The translations under genes and the position numbers were made by a program. Under the pieces are notes generated by a model, which had not been told where the DNA came from, searched no databases, and saw only the letters and a program-made list of their open reading frames with translations. Below are positions 12,440 through 24,013 of a DNA stretch of 64,000 bases, piece by piece. Each line of letters begins with the position of its first letter. The stretch's first letter is position 1. The stretch comes from Absidia repens (taxonomy: Eukaryota; Mucoromycota; Mucoromycetes; Mucorales; Cunninghamellaceae), in assembly GCA_002105175.1 (NCBI GenBank), contig MCGE01000018.1, forward strand, positions 770,041 to 834,040, written 5' to 3'.

Positions 12440-12751
12440 ATTTCTTTTATTTTTTGTTTTTGTTTAGTTTAGCTTAGTTTTAGAAATATCGAATACTTTG
12501 TATCTTATATTCCCCCGTCACTTACTCACTTATTTCGTTATTGTTTTATAAAATAAATAAATAAAATACATCTTTTGTCCTAGAATTCAATAGCTTGGTG
12601 ACATGTAAAAGATGAATATGATTGCGGGAGTGGCGGGTGTATTAATAAGGAACAAAAAAAAAAAAAAGAGGGGGCTGACCTTTGTCGTTAAATATGAGAT
12701 ACTGTATACGTTTTTCGTTTTCTAATGGTGTCAATTGCTCTGTTATTATAG

Positions 12752-12904
12752 GCGTTTTATTTTACTTTCCAACTGTACATATCATATATACATAAGCTTC
12801 TCCGGAACATACTCTACTGCACATGTTTTGATGTCGAATCGGATGTGGTTATCGTGTTTGATGATGATCGTAAAAGTTACCATTTCTGGGAGGATAGCCC
12901 TTAA
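12752..12904 (+). pseudogene. Orphan terminal-exon-like open frame
   Basis: Immediately after an acceptor-like TTATTATAG, 51 codons are open to TAA. They include NILYCTCFDVESDVVIVFDD and DRKSYHFWEDSP, with natural amino-acid composition. No upstream exon with a start could be joined. It could be the remnant of a gene lost beside the repeat, the end of a small gene whose first exon I missed, or chance. Confidence 0.2.
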
Positions 12905-13329
12905 TATTATATTATTTTGGTTTTTCCGAGACAGTGGAGTTAGTAGCTTGGTTGGCAACGTGATGGACATTATACACTAGCTGTCATACATATTAGCCGA
13001 AAGCTATTGATATTTCTAATGCTCTACCTCCGATTATCAGGCATTTCGAAAAAATTATCTATTTTTTATTTCAAATTTTACTATAGATACTGGAGGTACA
13101 TTGAAGCATAGCCGCGTGGAAGACCAACTAACGAAGCGAAGCTCATTGTTCAGAGGCTCTCCTTCAAGCGCCATCAAAGCCATCATCGTACATAACATAA
13201 TATTGAATTCATAATTTAATAAAAAAGCAGAAGTTCAATATACGTTGGGTCTAGTAATAGAGATTGATGGTTATAAATAGGCTGTATTTTTTTGACGCAT
13301 AAAAATAAGCTGGGAAGGTCAACAGCAAT

Positions 13330-13920
13330 CTAGAAGATAGGGGATGTGATGGAGTATCATGAAAAAAGGCTGTTAGGTTGTCTGGAGAATGGTTAACACT
13401 GTTATAAAGAGATGACTATAAAAAGAAGTCTAATATAATGTACAAAGTATAAGAAAGACTAAGGGGACACATATAATTGAAACACAACATTGGTCAACAC
13501 TCATCTAAAAGGACGATGGTAAAAAATGATCTATTATACAATATAAGACATGAGAGAAACTAAGGAAGTATTTACATTGAGATAAAGTTAAAAAAGAGAT
13601 ATATTTTATTCAGATGTCGATACAAACTATGGAAAAGTTAACACTAAACTAAGCTAATGAAGATTTCAAAAAGTTAACTAACTAATGGTGGTCCCAGATC
13701 CTGAATCCAAAATGAAAGGGTTTCCCCATGCATCTTGTAATCCGTGAGCTGAACCCCCTTCTAAACTATCCTGACACTATTTTTAAGTCCAATATAACCC
13801 CATAGAAGTTGAATGGTGAAGAAAAAATGAAGTGAAAATAAAAGAAAGAGTACCAAAAAAAATAGGTAAGGCGGGAGAGTAAACGAATCTTCACGTGGGC
13901 GGAATTTGAAGTCATTATTT
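13330..13920. repeat. Interspersed repeat, copy B
   Basis: The conserved core GGGTTTCCCCATGCATCTTG is at 13718-13737, preceded by AACACTAAACTAAGCTAATG and followed by CATAGAAGTTGAATGGTGAA, an A/G-rich tract and CACGTGGGCGGAATTTGAA. Upstream are AAGACATGAGAGAAACTAA-type quasi-repeats also seen in copies A, C, D and E. No coding potential. Confidence 0.75.
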
Positions 13921-15311
13921 TTATTTTTTTTAACGGTCTCTTGTGAGGCTTTGGTTAGTGATCTTTTTTTTTATTAGTGCATACAAAATAAAAAAGCCTG
14001 TCTTTCTGTCTCTCTTCACTACTACGGCAAGAATTCCATGTAAAATAATACTCAAGGTGGTTCTCTTTTTTCTTACAGAAATCGCCACCATTTAACATCG
14101 GCGACATGACTCCCCGTTCTTTTTACAGTGCCAACATCAGCTAAGTCTTTGTTTTAAATCAATACTCACTAACCAACAGTAGTTCGCTCCTGTTATTACA
14201 GTTACCGGCTGAAAGGTGTATCTGTCTTTGTTTGTTTTTTATGTTTTGCAGCAACCAAAAGCACTCAACAGTGCCAGCATGGCAGTTCTCCTCTCTTGCT
14301 GCCTTTACATTCAGCGGGGAGATATCTTCCTTAGATTAGTTACTTTACATTATCTTTAATTTACAATAAAAATCTCTTCAAATGTCTTCAATGAATGCCT
14401 TCAATAATTTATTTGTTGCGTGTCATAAAAGTGTTTTTTAATTTAGTAAAGAGACTCGCTTCCAAAGATGGTTTGGTATACACACCTACCTATCAAAGCT
14501 TCGTCATTTCTCAGTCCCAGAAAAACATCCTCTTGCTATTCTACTTTTGAGATACCACAAATAATATATAGTCTTCATGGCATCACAAAAAAAAAAACAC
14601 TTTGATTTGGTCGTAAGGAGTTCCTAAACTCTGTATTTTGTAGCAACATAAGCTACCTAACTACTGCCAATATTCCATCTATTCAATATAATTGCTCCTC
14701 CTAATTGACATTTATGTGGTTGTAGAAAAATATAAGTGTGTGTATGGAGTTTGAAAAAAAAGAGGCAGCCGTAGCCGTATAAAAAAGGCATAAAAAAATA
14801 ACTACGACATCAACATATTGGGGCTCATTCATTGTTAAATTGTGCCTCTCGCATTTATATCAAAGCAATCTGTAGGCAGTAAATCGAAAAACAGGAGGGT
14901 GGAGCTATATACCTATAAGATGATGATGATAATGGAGGAACGGGGGAAGGAAATCGACACAGTGATATGTATTTTACATCCGCCAGTAATTTTCGTTTTT
15001 TTCAATTTCGATATCCCGAGAGACGGCAAAAAAAAAAAAAAAAAAAAAAAGTAGGTGGATTTGAGTTTGAAAAGGATTTAGATGAATGTACCGTATACAT
15101 ACGCATACACATTCTGAACATATCAATCAAGTAACCTCTGAAAACAATATAATGAGGAATTTATAAATTGAGTGATTTTATTTATTTTTTACAGAAGACA
15201 CACACAAAATAAAAAAAATATAAAGGTAGATCAAGTGGAATGGGAAAGGGGGTGGGAAGTATCATAAAAGCTAATATTCTAACACATATACACAAAAAAA
15301 ACTAAAGCAAT

Positions 15312-16855
15312 CTAGTTCTTGTAACCAAGTTCAGTCAAGGAAGCGACCAAAGAATCCTTGACCTTTTGAATATGTTGACGTTCATCATCCATAACAGAGA
15401 TACCCATGTGACCGATACGGAAGTACTTGGTAGCCAAACCTTGTAAGATACCACCAGCAATTTGAACACCCTTACCGGCCAAAGCAGGTACCAATTGAGA
15501 CACTTCAACACCTTCGGGCAACCAGACAGCAGTCATACCGTTGGCGGCAGCAGCTTCGTCTTGAGCAACAGTCTTCAATCCCAAGTTGCGGACGGTTTGA
15601 CGGAAGTCAGCAGCGACAGCGGCGTGCTTCTTGAACCGGGTTTCCAAAGGTTGGCTAAGGATAAGCTTTAAGGAAGTGTGGAGAGCATAGATCAATTGGA
15701 CAGCAGGGGTAGCAAAGTAAGCAGGTTTGCGACCTTCGTAAGCGATCATGACTATGAAAATGATTGGGGTAGTAAGAAGGAAAAAAAAAAGGATTAGTCA
15801 TCGCCCTTTGCCATCACTTTGTATTTACAATTCCCATAGTTCTTTTTTATTCGAGTATACTTACTAGGCAACCACTTGGCCCAGTTAGAGTAGTAAGAGG
15901 GAACAGGGGTCTTGCGGTCCTTGAACACTTGAATAGCATAAGGAGAGGCAACAACGATGGAAAGACCGGGGGGAACACCCAAACCCTTTTGGGAACCAGA
16001 GATCACAATGTCCAACTTCCAGTCATCAAAGCGAATTTCTTCCGAGCCGACGGAACAAACACCATCGACAACAACGAGAGTTTCGGGAGAAGCAGCCTTC
16101 ACTTGAGCGGCCACAGCCTTGATATCGGACAAGACACCAGTGCTAACGAAAAAAAAAAAAGATTAAAAGATTAAAATTAAGGTTAAATTTTTAAGAGTTT
16201 TAAGAAAGATCTTTTGGACTTACGAGGTATCAACATGAGTGACAGTAACCATCTTGAACTTGGTCTTGGCCAAGGCATCAGCGATAGCTTGTTCGGTAGG
16301 ACGGCTACCAGGTTCAGCACGAAGGAAAGTGATCTTGGCACCATAGACTTCCAAGCTATATATGCAAACATACACACACACACAAATAGATGATTGGTTG
16401 AGTATCAAGACCGTAATCATCATCGCTTATTTGCTTCACTATCTATCTAATAAACCCAATTATCTTAATTTTTCGTATTTACCATTCAGCAAAGTGGTCA
16501 CCAAAGTAACCAGTAGTGAGAACAAGGACTTCGTCACCGGCTTCAAGCAAGTTGACCATCATATCCCAGCCCAAAGTACCAGAGCCAGAGGTGATGAAAG
16601 GTTGAGCGACCTTGGATTGGACAACGTCACGGACCATTTCAATGGATTCACCGAAGATAGGAACGAAGAGGGGATCAACGTGAGAAGTAGCAGGAGTAGA
16701 CATGGCGGTCAAGACATCTTCATGGAATTCGATGGGACCTAAGTATAAACAAGATAATAGTAAAGTGTCTAGTTAGTATGACTTGAAGAAGAAAAAAGAA
16801 AAAAGAAAAAGCAAGAAAACTTACCAGGGATCATGCAAAGTTTGTGAGGGGCCAT
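15312..16855 (-). CDS. AGX1: Alanine-glyoxylate / serine-pyruvate aminotransferase
   Basis: Class-V PLP-dependent aminotransferase that converts glyoxylate plus alanine to glycine plus pyruvate. Five exons (16825-16855, 16483-16738, 16224-16355, 15865-16142, 15312-15751) give 378 residues. MAPHKLCMIPG starts the protein; STPATSHVDPLF and FITSGSGTLGWDMM are the substrate and phosphate-binding segments. D166 in VVVDGVCSVG and K192 in SGSQKGLGVPPG are the expected PLP-contacting aspartate and Schiff-base lysine. The C-terminus ends ELGYKN, so there is no SKL-type peroxisomal signal, and no obvious mitochondrial presequence precedes MAPHK. Location is therefore probably cytosolic, by inference. 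The length is typical of the family. The gene is convergent with asparagine synthetase across repeat copy B. Confidence 0.92.
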
Positions 16856-17949
16856 TGTTGTTAATAGTTTTTGAAAAAGTTGAGGAGAGTGAAAGAGAAG
16901 AGCAAAAGTTGAAAGAGCCACGAATATATAACGAAAACACCGAATCATTCCGTTGACCGTGACTTTTGGATTTGGTGCTATCACAGAAAGAAAACGAAAC
17001 AAATAAACCAATCATGGCGTTTTTTAAGTCCAAAAAACTTTAGTATCATAATTTTAGCGGGTTTTAAAAAGAGGGGTATCTTTGTTTTCTTACCTGGATT
17101 CTGATTGGATCCAAACCCACCAAATTTTTAGTCACTAGTTTCTTTTGGGTGGTATACTTTTGACGTGTTTGCTGATAATTTTCAACCTCCGTTTCGCATA
17201 AAGCTTGATTTGATACTTTGTTAAGAATGTATATATTTGGAAATATATGTTGGTTTCTGAAGCCGGTGGTGAGAATCACCAACTCATTCGACCTTAATAT
17301 CTCCTGCGCCCCAACAGTGCCCTTGTTAAAATGAAATACATTCATATGCTGCACCGTCTTGTATATAATACACTGTATGATACCTACTACTTTTTTCCAA
17401 GTGATGCCGACGTACACACTCATGCTGTATTCTACATACCCCCTACATGCATTACATATTTATATCAAAATCAAAGATTCAGTCAGTCACAATATTGTAT
17501 AAACATCACAAGTATTTATATATTCCACATACACACACATAAAAAAAAAAAAAAAAGAGCAATATGTAAGTCCCAATCCATAAAAGGTCACTATCAATTT
17601 CGTATACATCGTTTTGATTCATTTTCCAAATGGCACATGATGGTGGTTGTCGATTATGCTGCCCGAGATAGTCCATGGATACGATTTCAATTAATATTTT
17701 CTTTATTTGAAGTTGTATAGCACATGTGGCCCGGCCTATCGGTTTGGTGATATAAAGGTTATGACAAATGTAATGGTCACTGAATGGTCATGCAAAGAAA
17801 TCGCATATTGGCTATCCTTTTGCGGGAGTTGTTCGTGTTTTGTTCGTTCATAGATAGGTGAAGATCAATATGGATATGGAGCAATTTAGTAAGAGCATGA
17901 ACTAAACCTTCATCGTAGCAATTTTTTATGTTCAATTTCACACTTCCAG

Positions 17950-18063
17950 AAAATTGACCTACTGGGTGTTCGGGAGAAGGTTGTCAAAGTGCGTTCAATT
18001 AATATGATTGGGGCGGAGTGGGTAATACGACAACGTTTCCTATCAAGTGTCCTGGAATCGCAG
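17950..18063 (+). pseudogene. Orphan internal-exon-like fragment
   Basis: Exactly 38 codons are open between an acceptor-like CACTTCCAG and a donor-like GTAGGG, both in phase 0. The reading includes DLLGVREKVVKVRSINMIGA and EWVIRQRFLSSVLESQ. I do not recognise the protein, and no neighbouring exons could be joined. It could be a captured or relic exon, or chance. Confidence 0.22.
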
Positions 18064-18329
18064 GTAGGGTGCGTAATCATAGTAAGGCTAGAAAGCTGTG
18101 CAAAATATTATATAGTTCCAGATCTACAAACAGCATGACCTAATCAATTTGTATAATTGGCTGAGCAGGAATAGAGTTATTTTTGATAGTAAATAAATTC
18201 GGACCATCGACCAGTTTCTGGGCGCGTGGGAAAAGTAATCATTACAAGAGCGTATTTGGTAAAACACTCGCAAAGCAGCTACAATAGCGACAATTTTTTA
18301 CTATTCTATAAGTCAATGTATTACTTGAT

Positions 18330-18960
18330 GAAGAGACACTTTTTATTGAAGCATATTTGCAGACACTAAAACTAAAGGACAAAGATTCATTGTAACGCGG
18401 GAAGGATCTATTGGAAGAGCATGAGGGAGACTAACAAGAGATTTGATTACTAATTTAGAGGAACAATTGTAAAATGTGACTTAATATATCATAAAGTCAT
18501 GAGAAAGGCTAGAAGGACATTTGTTACTAAAGTACAACGACGGCCAACACTGATCAAAGAGGCTATGGTAGTAAAAAAGAGATCTGTTGTACAAGACATG
18601 AAAGGGACTTATGGAATATTTTTCATTGAATAGACATATTTTATTCAGATGTATATACAAACTATGGACAAACTAGACACTAAACTCAGCTAATGAAGGC
18701 TTCAAAAAGTCGACTAATGGTGGTCCCAAAATCCTGAATTCAAAATGGAAGGGTTTCCCTATGCATCTTGTAATCCCTAGCTTAAACCCCTTCTAAACTA
18801 GTCCTGATACTATTCTAAGTCCAAAATAACCCCATTGAAATCGAATGGTGGGAAAAAAAAAAAAAAAAAAATTGGAAAGAAAGAGAGAGGGGAAAAAAAA
18901 TTGGGGAGCAAATAAATATTCACATAGTCGGGAATTGAATATATCGGGCGAGTATTTGGT
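18330..18960. repeat. Interspersed repeat, copy C
   Basis: The core GGGTTTCCCTATGCATCTTG is at 18751-18770. The upstream block contains several copies of the CATGAGAGAGACTAA-like quasi-repeat (18419, 18508 and 18597), each followed by a (GG)ACATTT-like segment. This shows internal periodic structure of roughly 80-110 nt. Downstream are TCGAATGGTG, an A/G-rich tract and a degenerate TCGGGAATTGAA end. Confidence 0.7.
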
Positions 18961-19083
18961 TTGCGATTATTTTTATCATAATTTTGATGGATACAAAAAA
19001 AGGGACGCATCTTTTTACTTTTAGATAACAAAACCAAAGAGGGGATGAAATATACTATTTATCGGCAAATTCACTGTATCTAA

Positions 19084-19317
19084 AGGCCAATTGCTCACCT
19101 CCTCATTACGTGGCACCATAGAAGTTATGCGACGCTTGCAGCGAAATCCGGCAAGAAAGACCAGCTCTTCAGTACTTATTATGTATGTATAGTATTAAAA
19201 AGAAACAAGGTGCAACAAGAACTATTAAAGCAGGATGGGTTCAAGGATTGTGCGGAATATTGTAACTTTATGCTTACGGCTCCATTGGTGGCATTAGTGG
19301 AAGTACTTTATCAGTAG
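19084..19317 (+). pseudogene. Unanchored open frame, possible gene relic
   Basis: Seventy-seven codons are open from just after a TAA to TAG at 19315-19317, with no ATG start. The translation includes YATLAAKSGKKDQLFSTYYV and LLKQDGFKDCAEYCNFMLTA. Composition is protein-like but I recognise no family. An open frame of this length can arise by chance in 64 kb. Confidence 0.15.
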
Positions 19318-20099
19318 TAGTTGGTTTATTTAAAATTTTAGAACAAATGCTTGCTTTTTAGGTTGATGTTTTACCCCAATAAAAGAAATGCTTATTTTGA
19401 CCTATTGCCAATAAAATATGACTTGCTTTTATGCGTCTGTGTGAATGTGGTGAAGGCTGTGATCTGCATAGGGATTTTATATAGGAGTGGTGGAATAGGG
19501 TGATCAAAAGGAGGGAAAAAAAGTTAAATCAAAGTTTACGCCCCACATTTTGATTTGTATATAGGAACACAGTAGTACATCATAGCACACATGGATCGTG
19601 ATCATGGTGCTGGACTGGTTAGTTTATTACGTGGAAATTTCAGTGACATAAATAAGATGCCATAGCTGCTGCGAGGCTACTGTTGAAAACTCATCTTCGA
19701 TGATGATATTTAGTCTATATTTACACCGATGTCAGAATGTCAAGTGCATGACTTGACCGAGGAAAATAAAAAAGTAACAAAGCTCCTCATTTTCCGTAAC
19801 TCGGACCATCTCCTTAAATACTAAAAAAACGTTAATGTAAAACTACGCGCCAGTAGTAAATGAAAATAAACCCATTTTCCACGACTATAGTTTAACTCGT
19901 AGATAAATGAAAGCTTGTAAAAAGAGCGGTGTTTGAAAAGTGTAGAGTTATTTCTTATCTAGCAACTATACTTGATATGATTAACGAATATCGTTGTTTC
20001 AAATAACAGGAAATATAGTGTAAAGCACTGAACAGCCCTTTTAACGTGTAATAAAATAAATAAAAAAGAGACGATAGCAAAAGAGTGGCACACAATTTG

Positions 20100-20200
20100 A
20101 TTAAAAAGACTAGTCCATGCTTTTTGGAAGAGTGGTGATTACCCCGCCTTTGAGGGCTTCCTTTTTTGGAGAGCCAGATCAGGAACATTTTCTTCCACCA
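20100..20200 (-). pseudogene. Orphan terminal exon-like fragment
   Basis: On the minus strand, after an acceptor-like TAATGTAG, a frame reads ITGYMYLVEENVPDLALQKR then KPSKAG and a stop. There is no joinable upstream exon before the promoter of the plus-strand gene at 20681. It is too short to assign. Confidence 0.15.
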
Positions 20201-20680
20201 AATACATATAACCTGTGATGCCTACATTACAACAGAGTTCATATCCTGTTTATTATTTTATGTCACAATAAACAAGATATTATGTGCTTGTTATAGATAA
20301 AAACATTGGATACAGTAGGACAATAATAAATAGGGATAATGGCAAATAAGGAAAAAAATAAAAAAAACTTCACACACTTCTCCTTTTTTTATTTTTTTAT
20401 GTGTGCGTATTGAATAAACGCGAAAGGAGACAACAAGAAAGAAACCTATGGCTGAATATAATTGCTATCTTCCTCATAAAGGAGTAATCTGACTAAAACA
20501 ATCACTGCGTGCGAATGGTTTTTTTTTTAGCAGTTTAGGAGAGGTACAAAATAGTACAACTCCTTTTTTTTTAAGAAAAAAAAAAAAAGAATAAATTCGG
20601 CGGATCATACTGAAGTGCTCGTTGCTTTTTCCTCCTTCTTCTTTTTGATCGACTCTTTATCAATTCTTTAGAAATAAAAA

Positions 20681-21963
20681 ATGAGTCAAGATAATGCGAC
20701 TACCACAAAAATTGTTGTGGACCAAGGGATTGTAGGCCCTGACACTATGGAAATTGGATCTGAATTTATATCATTAGCATGTATTACTGTACTTGCTGTT
20801 GCATTAGGCGCCAAAACTTTCAATGAAAAAGTCAAAACTTTAAATTATGGTCGTGTACTTGTTATTGCTCTCTATACATTATCTTGGGCATTTGCAGCTT
20901 CCTCAGTTGTAGTTGTATCCACTAATGATAGTAAGTCCAACACACTAATAATATGATTATATACTCATTCTTAAAAAAAATCTTGCGTTGTTTTTGCTCC
21001 AAATTAGACAATATTGTCTCTTGTACTCTCGGGATGATGTCCTGTGATTTCTTTTATGCCGGCAGTAAGATAGCTATCTATGCCTGGCTGATTGAACGTG
21101 TTCATTTGGTTACTGCTGTTAAAACCACTAGACTCAAGACATGCCAATACAAGTTCCATATCTGTCTTTTGCTTCCTTACGTATTAATTTTTATATTGAT
21201 GGTAAATTGAAACACCGCAAAACTCGATTGGCATTTTTTTTTTTTCAATTTCCCATTCTTCTTCTTTTTTAGTTAACATTCCGAAACATTTATATTGAAG
21301 AAGACGGAAAGTGTACAATTGGTTTACAGTACATAGCTAGTATTCCATTGCTAGTATATGACTTCGTGAGTTTCGTTCATGAACATAATGTCCCTTTTTT
21401 AAAACTTGTTCTTACACCCACCTTTTTTTTATAGATCTTCAATTGCTACCTTACTTGGTTGTTTATGCGTCCATTAATGAACGTTGGTAGAAACTCTCGT
21501 ACTGATTGGAAACGATCAAAACTTTATCGACTTGCTCGACGTACTCTTGTGGCTTCAGTTGTTTGTTTGACCATTTCATTCATTAATGTGTTGTTGGTCG
21601 TGACAAGTGCCGGTCATCAAAGAGGCCTGATATGTTTGACAGCTTGTACTTTGGATGTCACGGTAAGAAAAAATAGAGAGTTTACCTCCCAGACACTCAA
21701 TTTCTTCTTCTTTTGTTTGATAGATCAATGTGATTACAGTGCACTGGGTCACAACAAACTCTGGCAAATCGAAGAACAATGCTACTACTCAAAAGAATAT
21801 GCACACAGCTGATCATATGACCGCTGAAATGACATTTGATGGAACAGATACTCACCATGAAAAGACGATGAAGTACGATATGCCAATGGTCAAGCCTAAA
21901 AATCGAGTTGGTGATGACGATGACAGCTCTATCGAAAACAACGGCAAGCATGGCGCCTATTGA
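20681..21963 (+). CDS. Seven-transmembrane protein, unknown family
   Basis: Five exons (20681-20930, 21008-21201, 21273-21365, 21435-21662, 21724-21963) give 334 residues. Seven hydrophobic segments are visible: EFISLACITVLAVALGA; GRVLVIALYTLSWAFAASSV; SCTLGMMSCDFFYAGSKIAI; FHICLLLPYVLIFILM; GLQYIASIPLLVYDFIFNC; LVASVVCLTISFINVLLVV; and LICLTACTLDVTINVITVHW. A basic loop (RNSRTDWKRSKLYRLARR) lies between segments 5 and 6, and a hydrophilic C-tail of about 75 residues is rich in Asp, His and Lys. The topology is GPCR-like (short N-terminus out, charged tail in), but I see no DRY or NPxxY motif and assign no function. Similar uncharacterised 7TM proteins occur widely in fungi, to my recollection. 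AATAAA is at 22092. Confidence 0.75.
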
Positions 21964-22199
21964 TTTAGTCAGTTATTTTACCCTCCCCCCTAGTATAGCT
22001 TAATTTATATTTATCACCCTCCGTTACTTCACTTACTTATTATCTACCTATCATTACTGTATCTCCACCATCCAATTATTTATATTATGATAATAAAACT
22101 AAAAAACCTCTGTTTGTCTTACTCTTGTGTCCCCTATTTTTGTACTGTCATCCCCACTATGACCTCTTCTTTTTTTTTTTTTTTTTTTTTAACAAATGG

Positions 22200-23560
22200 T
22201 TGAACTTAAGCTCGAAAAGTACAGATACTCATCCGCACAAAGACTGAACCAAGTGCAGCTTATAACCCAATCAATTTTATCTTATTTTACCAATAAATTT
22301 ATTATCAAGGTTTTTTTAAACCACCCAAAACTTAATGTCTTTCTTTTATTCCAGCTTTTGGAGCACTTTTAACACAAAATTTTGACAGCTGAGTCTGAAT
22401 ATTATTTTTCTCTTAATTTGATCTGAATCTCTATTTTATTGACCTTATTATATTCACTTTGAAATTAGTATATCGCAACTCACACCATCAGGCTTAATCC
22501 TATTTTATTTTTAAGCCTTTGCAGCTACAATCGGTTGAACTTCATCCTAAAAAGTTCTGGTGCTCACTCTATAAAAAATAAAAACCTACAAAACAATTTC
22601 CAGTTACGACCTGACAACCAAAATTAGCCGTAACACTATAAACATAAAAACTTTACAAAAACAAATTCCAGTTACGACCTAATAACCAAAATTAGCCGTA
22701 TCAGTTGACCTTAATTCTAAAAGTTCTGGTGTTCACATTATAAAATGTCGAGGATCGGCCTGAGGCCGCTCCCAACACAGTGAACCTGCAGTCGCTTTTG
22801 AAAATTTTACCTCCGACACTTATTTGTTTACTTTTTTGCTCTCGACACTTTTTGCTCTTGACTTTTTTTGCTTTTGACATTTTTTGCTCTTGACATCCTT
22901 CTGCTCTTGACATCTTTCGCTTTCGACACTTGCTTTCGACACTTTTTGCTTTTGACACTTTTTGCTTCTGGCCAACCTTAATTATTTTTTAGTATAAATA
23001 GCCAGACATTTTTGAAGAAATTATTTTTTCTTTAGTTTTTTTATCAAGTTTTCTCAATATTAACAAATAAAACTTAGTACAAAGGTTCTTTTAACCACCA
23101 AATTATCTACTGTTTCTATTGGATCATAGAAACCTCTTTTATTTTTGACTACAAGTCCTCCTTTTATTTTATTTTTACTGTGTGTTATACACTATACTTT
23201 TATTGAACCAACAAAGGTCAATACTTTTCTTTTTATTTTATTTTACTCTTTCAAGTTTATTTTTTATAAACTTTCTCTACAGTTGGACTTTATCTACAAA
23301 AGTTCTGGTGCTCACTACTATCAAATCTATTTTTGTCCGATTCAGGAACAAAATATTTCAAATTCCGCCGAAGGAAGAAAATTATTTTTCAAAGCTCCAA
23401 ACGATCAAAGCTACACCAAAGGATCACTCAAGACATCCTATTTAACCCAGAAAAACATAAAAAACCTACAAAAACACAATCCAGTTGGACTAAAATCACA
23501 AATTTAGCCGCAACAACCTACAAAACGATTTTCAGTTCCAACACCCCGATTCGACCTTAA
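22200..23560. repeat. Degenerate retroelement-like repeat cluster
   Basis: Several motifs recur. AAAGTTCTGGTGCTCAC or close variants are at about 22550, 22705 and 23293. A block with CCTACAAAACAATTTCCAGT followed by an AAAATTAGCCG-like end is at about 22587, 22643 and 23463. ACCACC follows TTTTTAA or TTTTAA at about 22315 and 23090. AGTATAAATAGCC at about 22990 looks like a TATA promoter, with AATAAAA near 23067, which is the arrangement of an LTR. It abuts a tRNA gene, a common retroelement insertion site. No gag or pol domain is readable. Classification as an LTR-element remnant is inference. Confidence 0.45.
22828..22975. repeat. Minisatellite of TTTTTGCTCTTGACA-type units
   Basis: At least seven imperfect units alternate TTTTTGC with CTCTTGACA, TTTTGACA or TTTCGACAC, with a period of about 15-18 bases. 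They lie inside the repeat cluster, just upstream of the TATA-like AGTATAAATAG. On the minus strand the units read as a Lys/Ser/Glu/Gln-rich peptide, which I regard as fortuitous. Confidence 0.7.
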
Positions 23561-23567
23561 AGACGAC

Positions 23568-23573
23568 AAAAAA
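23568..23573 (-). terminator. RNA polymerase III terminator of tRNA-Val
   Basis: Six T residues on the transcribed minus strand (AAAAAA on the plus strand) lie three bases past the tRNA 3' end, a standard Pol III stop. Confidence 0.8.
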
Positions 23574-23575
23574 GA

Positions 23576-23649
23576 TGTCTTCGTGCAGATTCGAACTGCA
23601 GACCGTCTGTGTGTTAGACAGACGTGATAACCAACTACACCACGAAGAC
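23576..23649 (-). tRNA. tRNA-Val (AAC)
   Basis: The minus strand reads GTCTTCGTGGTGTAGTTGG at the 5' end and CTGCACGAAGACA at the 3' end. The seven-base acceptor stem GTCTTCG/CGAAGAC pairs perfectly. The A box (TGGTGTAGTTGG) and B box (GGTCTGCAGTTCGAATC, containing GTTCGAATC) are present. The anticodon stem-loop CTGTCTAACACACAG has anticodon AAC. It is 74 bases including discriminator A, with no intron. Confidence 0.95.
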
Positions 23650-23980
23650 TTGTTGTGAAAAAAAATTGGTCAGTATTATATAAGTACAATGTCTACTAAG
23701 CGACACGTGAATCGCCTACTATTGGCTGGAAATTCTTTGATGGGTTTATTCTATGGTTTAAAATTTTCACTGTATAATTTGATTATATTGTTCTATACGT
23801 CATTAAAGAGAAGTATACGGTCAAAGTTTATATTATGCATTATATAATAAATAGAAGATGACAAAGCACCCACCAAGTTAACCCTATGCTATCAGTGAAG
23901 TAAGAGACGGCAAAGGAAAAAAAAAGAAGTACTTAATTTCTTTTGTAATTTTTGTGACGTGCGGTCAGCAGGTTCTTTTT

Positions 23981-24013
<33 letters not shown>

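Larger units (their letters stand above)
12440..15311. other. Intergenic between convergent genes
   Basis: It contains the ASN terminator, an exon-like orphan at 12752-12904, repeat copy B (about 13330-13920), poly-A near 15030-15050 and A-rich 3' sequence of the minus-strand aminotransferase. Otherwise no gene is seen. Confidence 0.6.
16856..20680. other. Gene-poor intergenic region
   Basis: Nearly 4 kb without a confident gene. It holds repeat copy C (about 18330-18960) and three exon-like orphan fragments (17950-18063 +, 19084-19317 + and about 20100-20200 -). The end is the A/T-rich promoter of the seven-transmembrane gene, with long T and A runs at 20519-20590. Confidence 0.55.
21964..23575. 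other. Repeat-rich intergenic region upstream of tRNA-Val end
   Basis: The 3' end of the 7TM gene is followed by a region built of internally repeated, degenerate segments (next entry). I find no convincing gene; the frames at 22701-22958 (-) and 23145-23560 (+) consist of low-complexity repeats. Confidence 0.6.

Noticed and set aside
22701..22958. Lys/Ser/Glu-rich minus-strand frame
   Set aside because: It is the translation of the minisatellite; period and composition follow the DNA repeat, not a protein.
23145..23560. Overlapping plus-strand frames resembling a small gag-like protein
   Set aside because: Low-complexity, no zinc knuckle or protease motif, and they coincide with non-coding repeat blocks.
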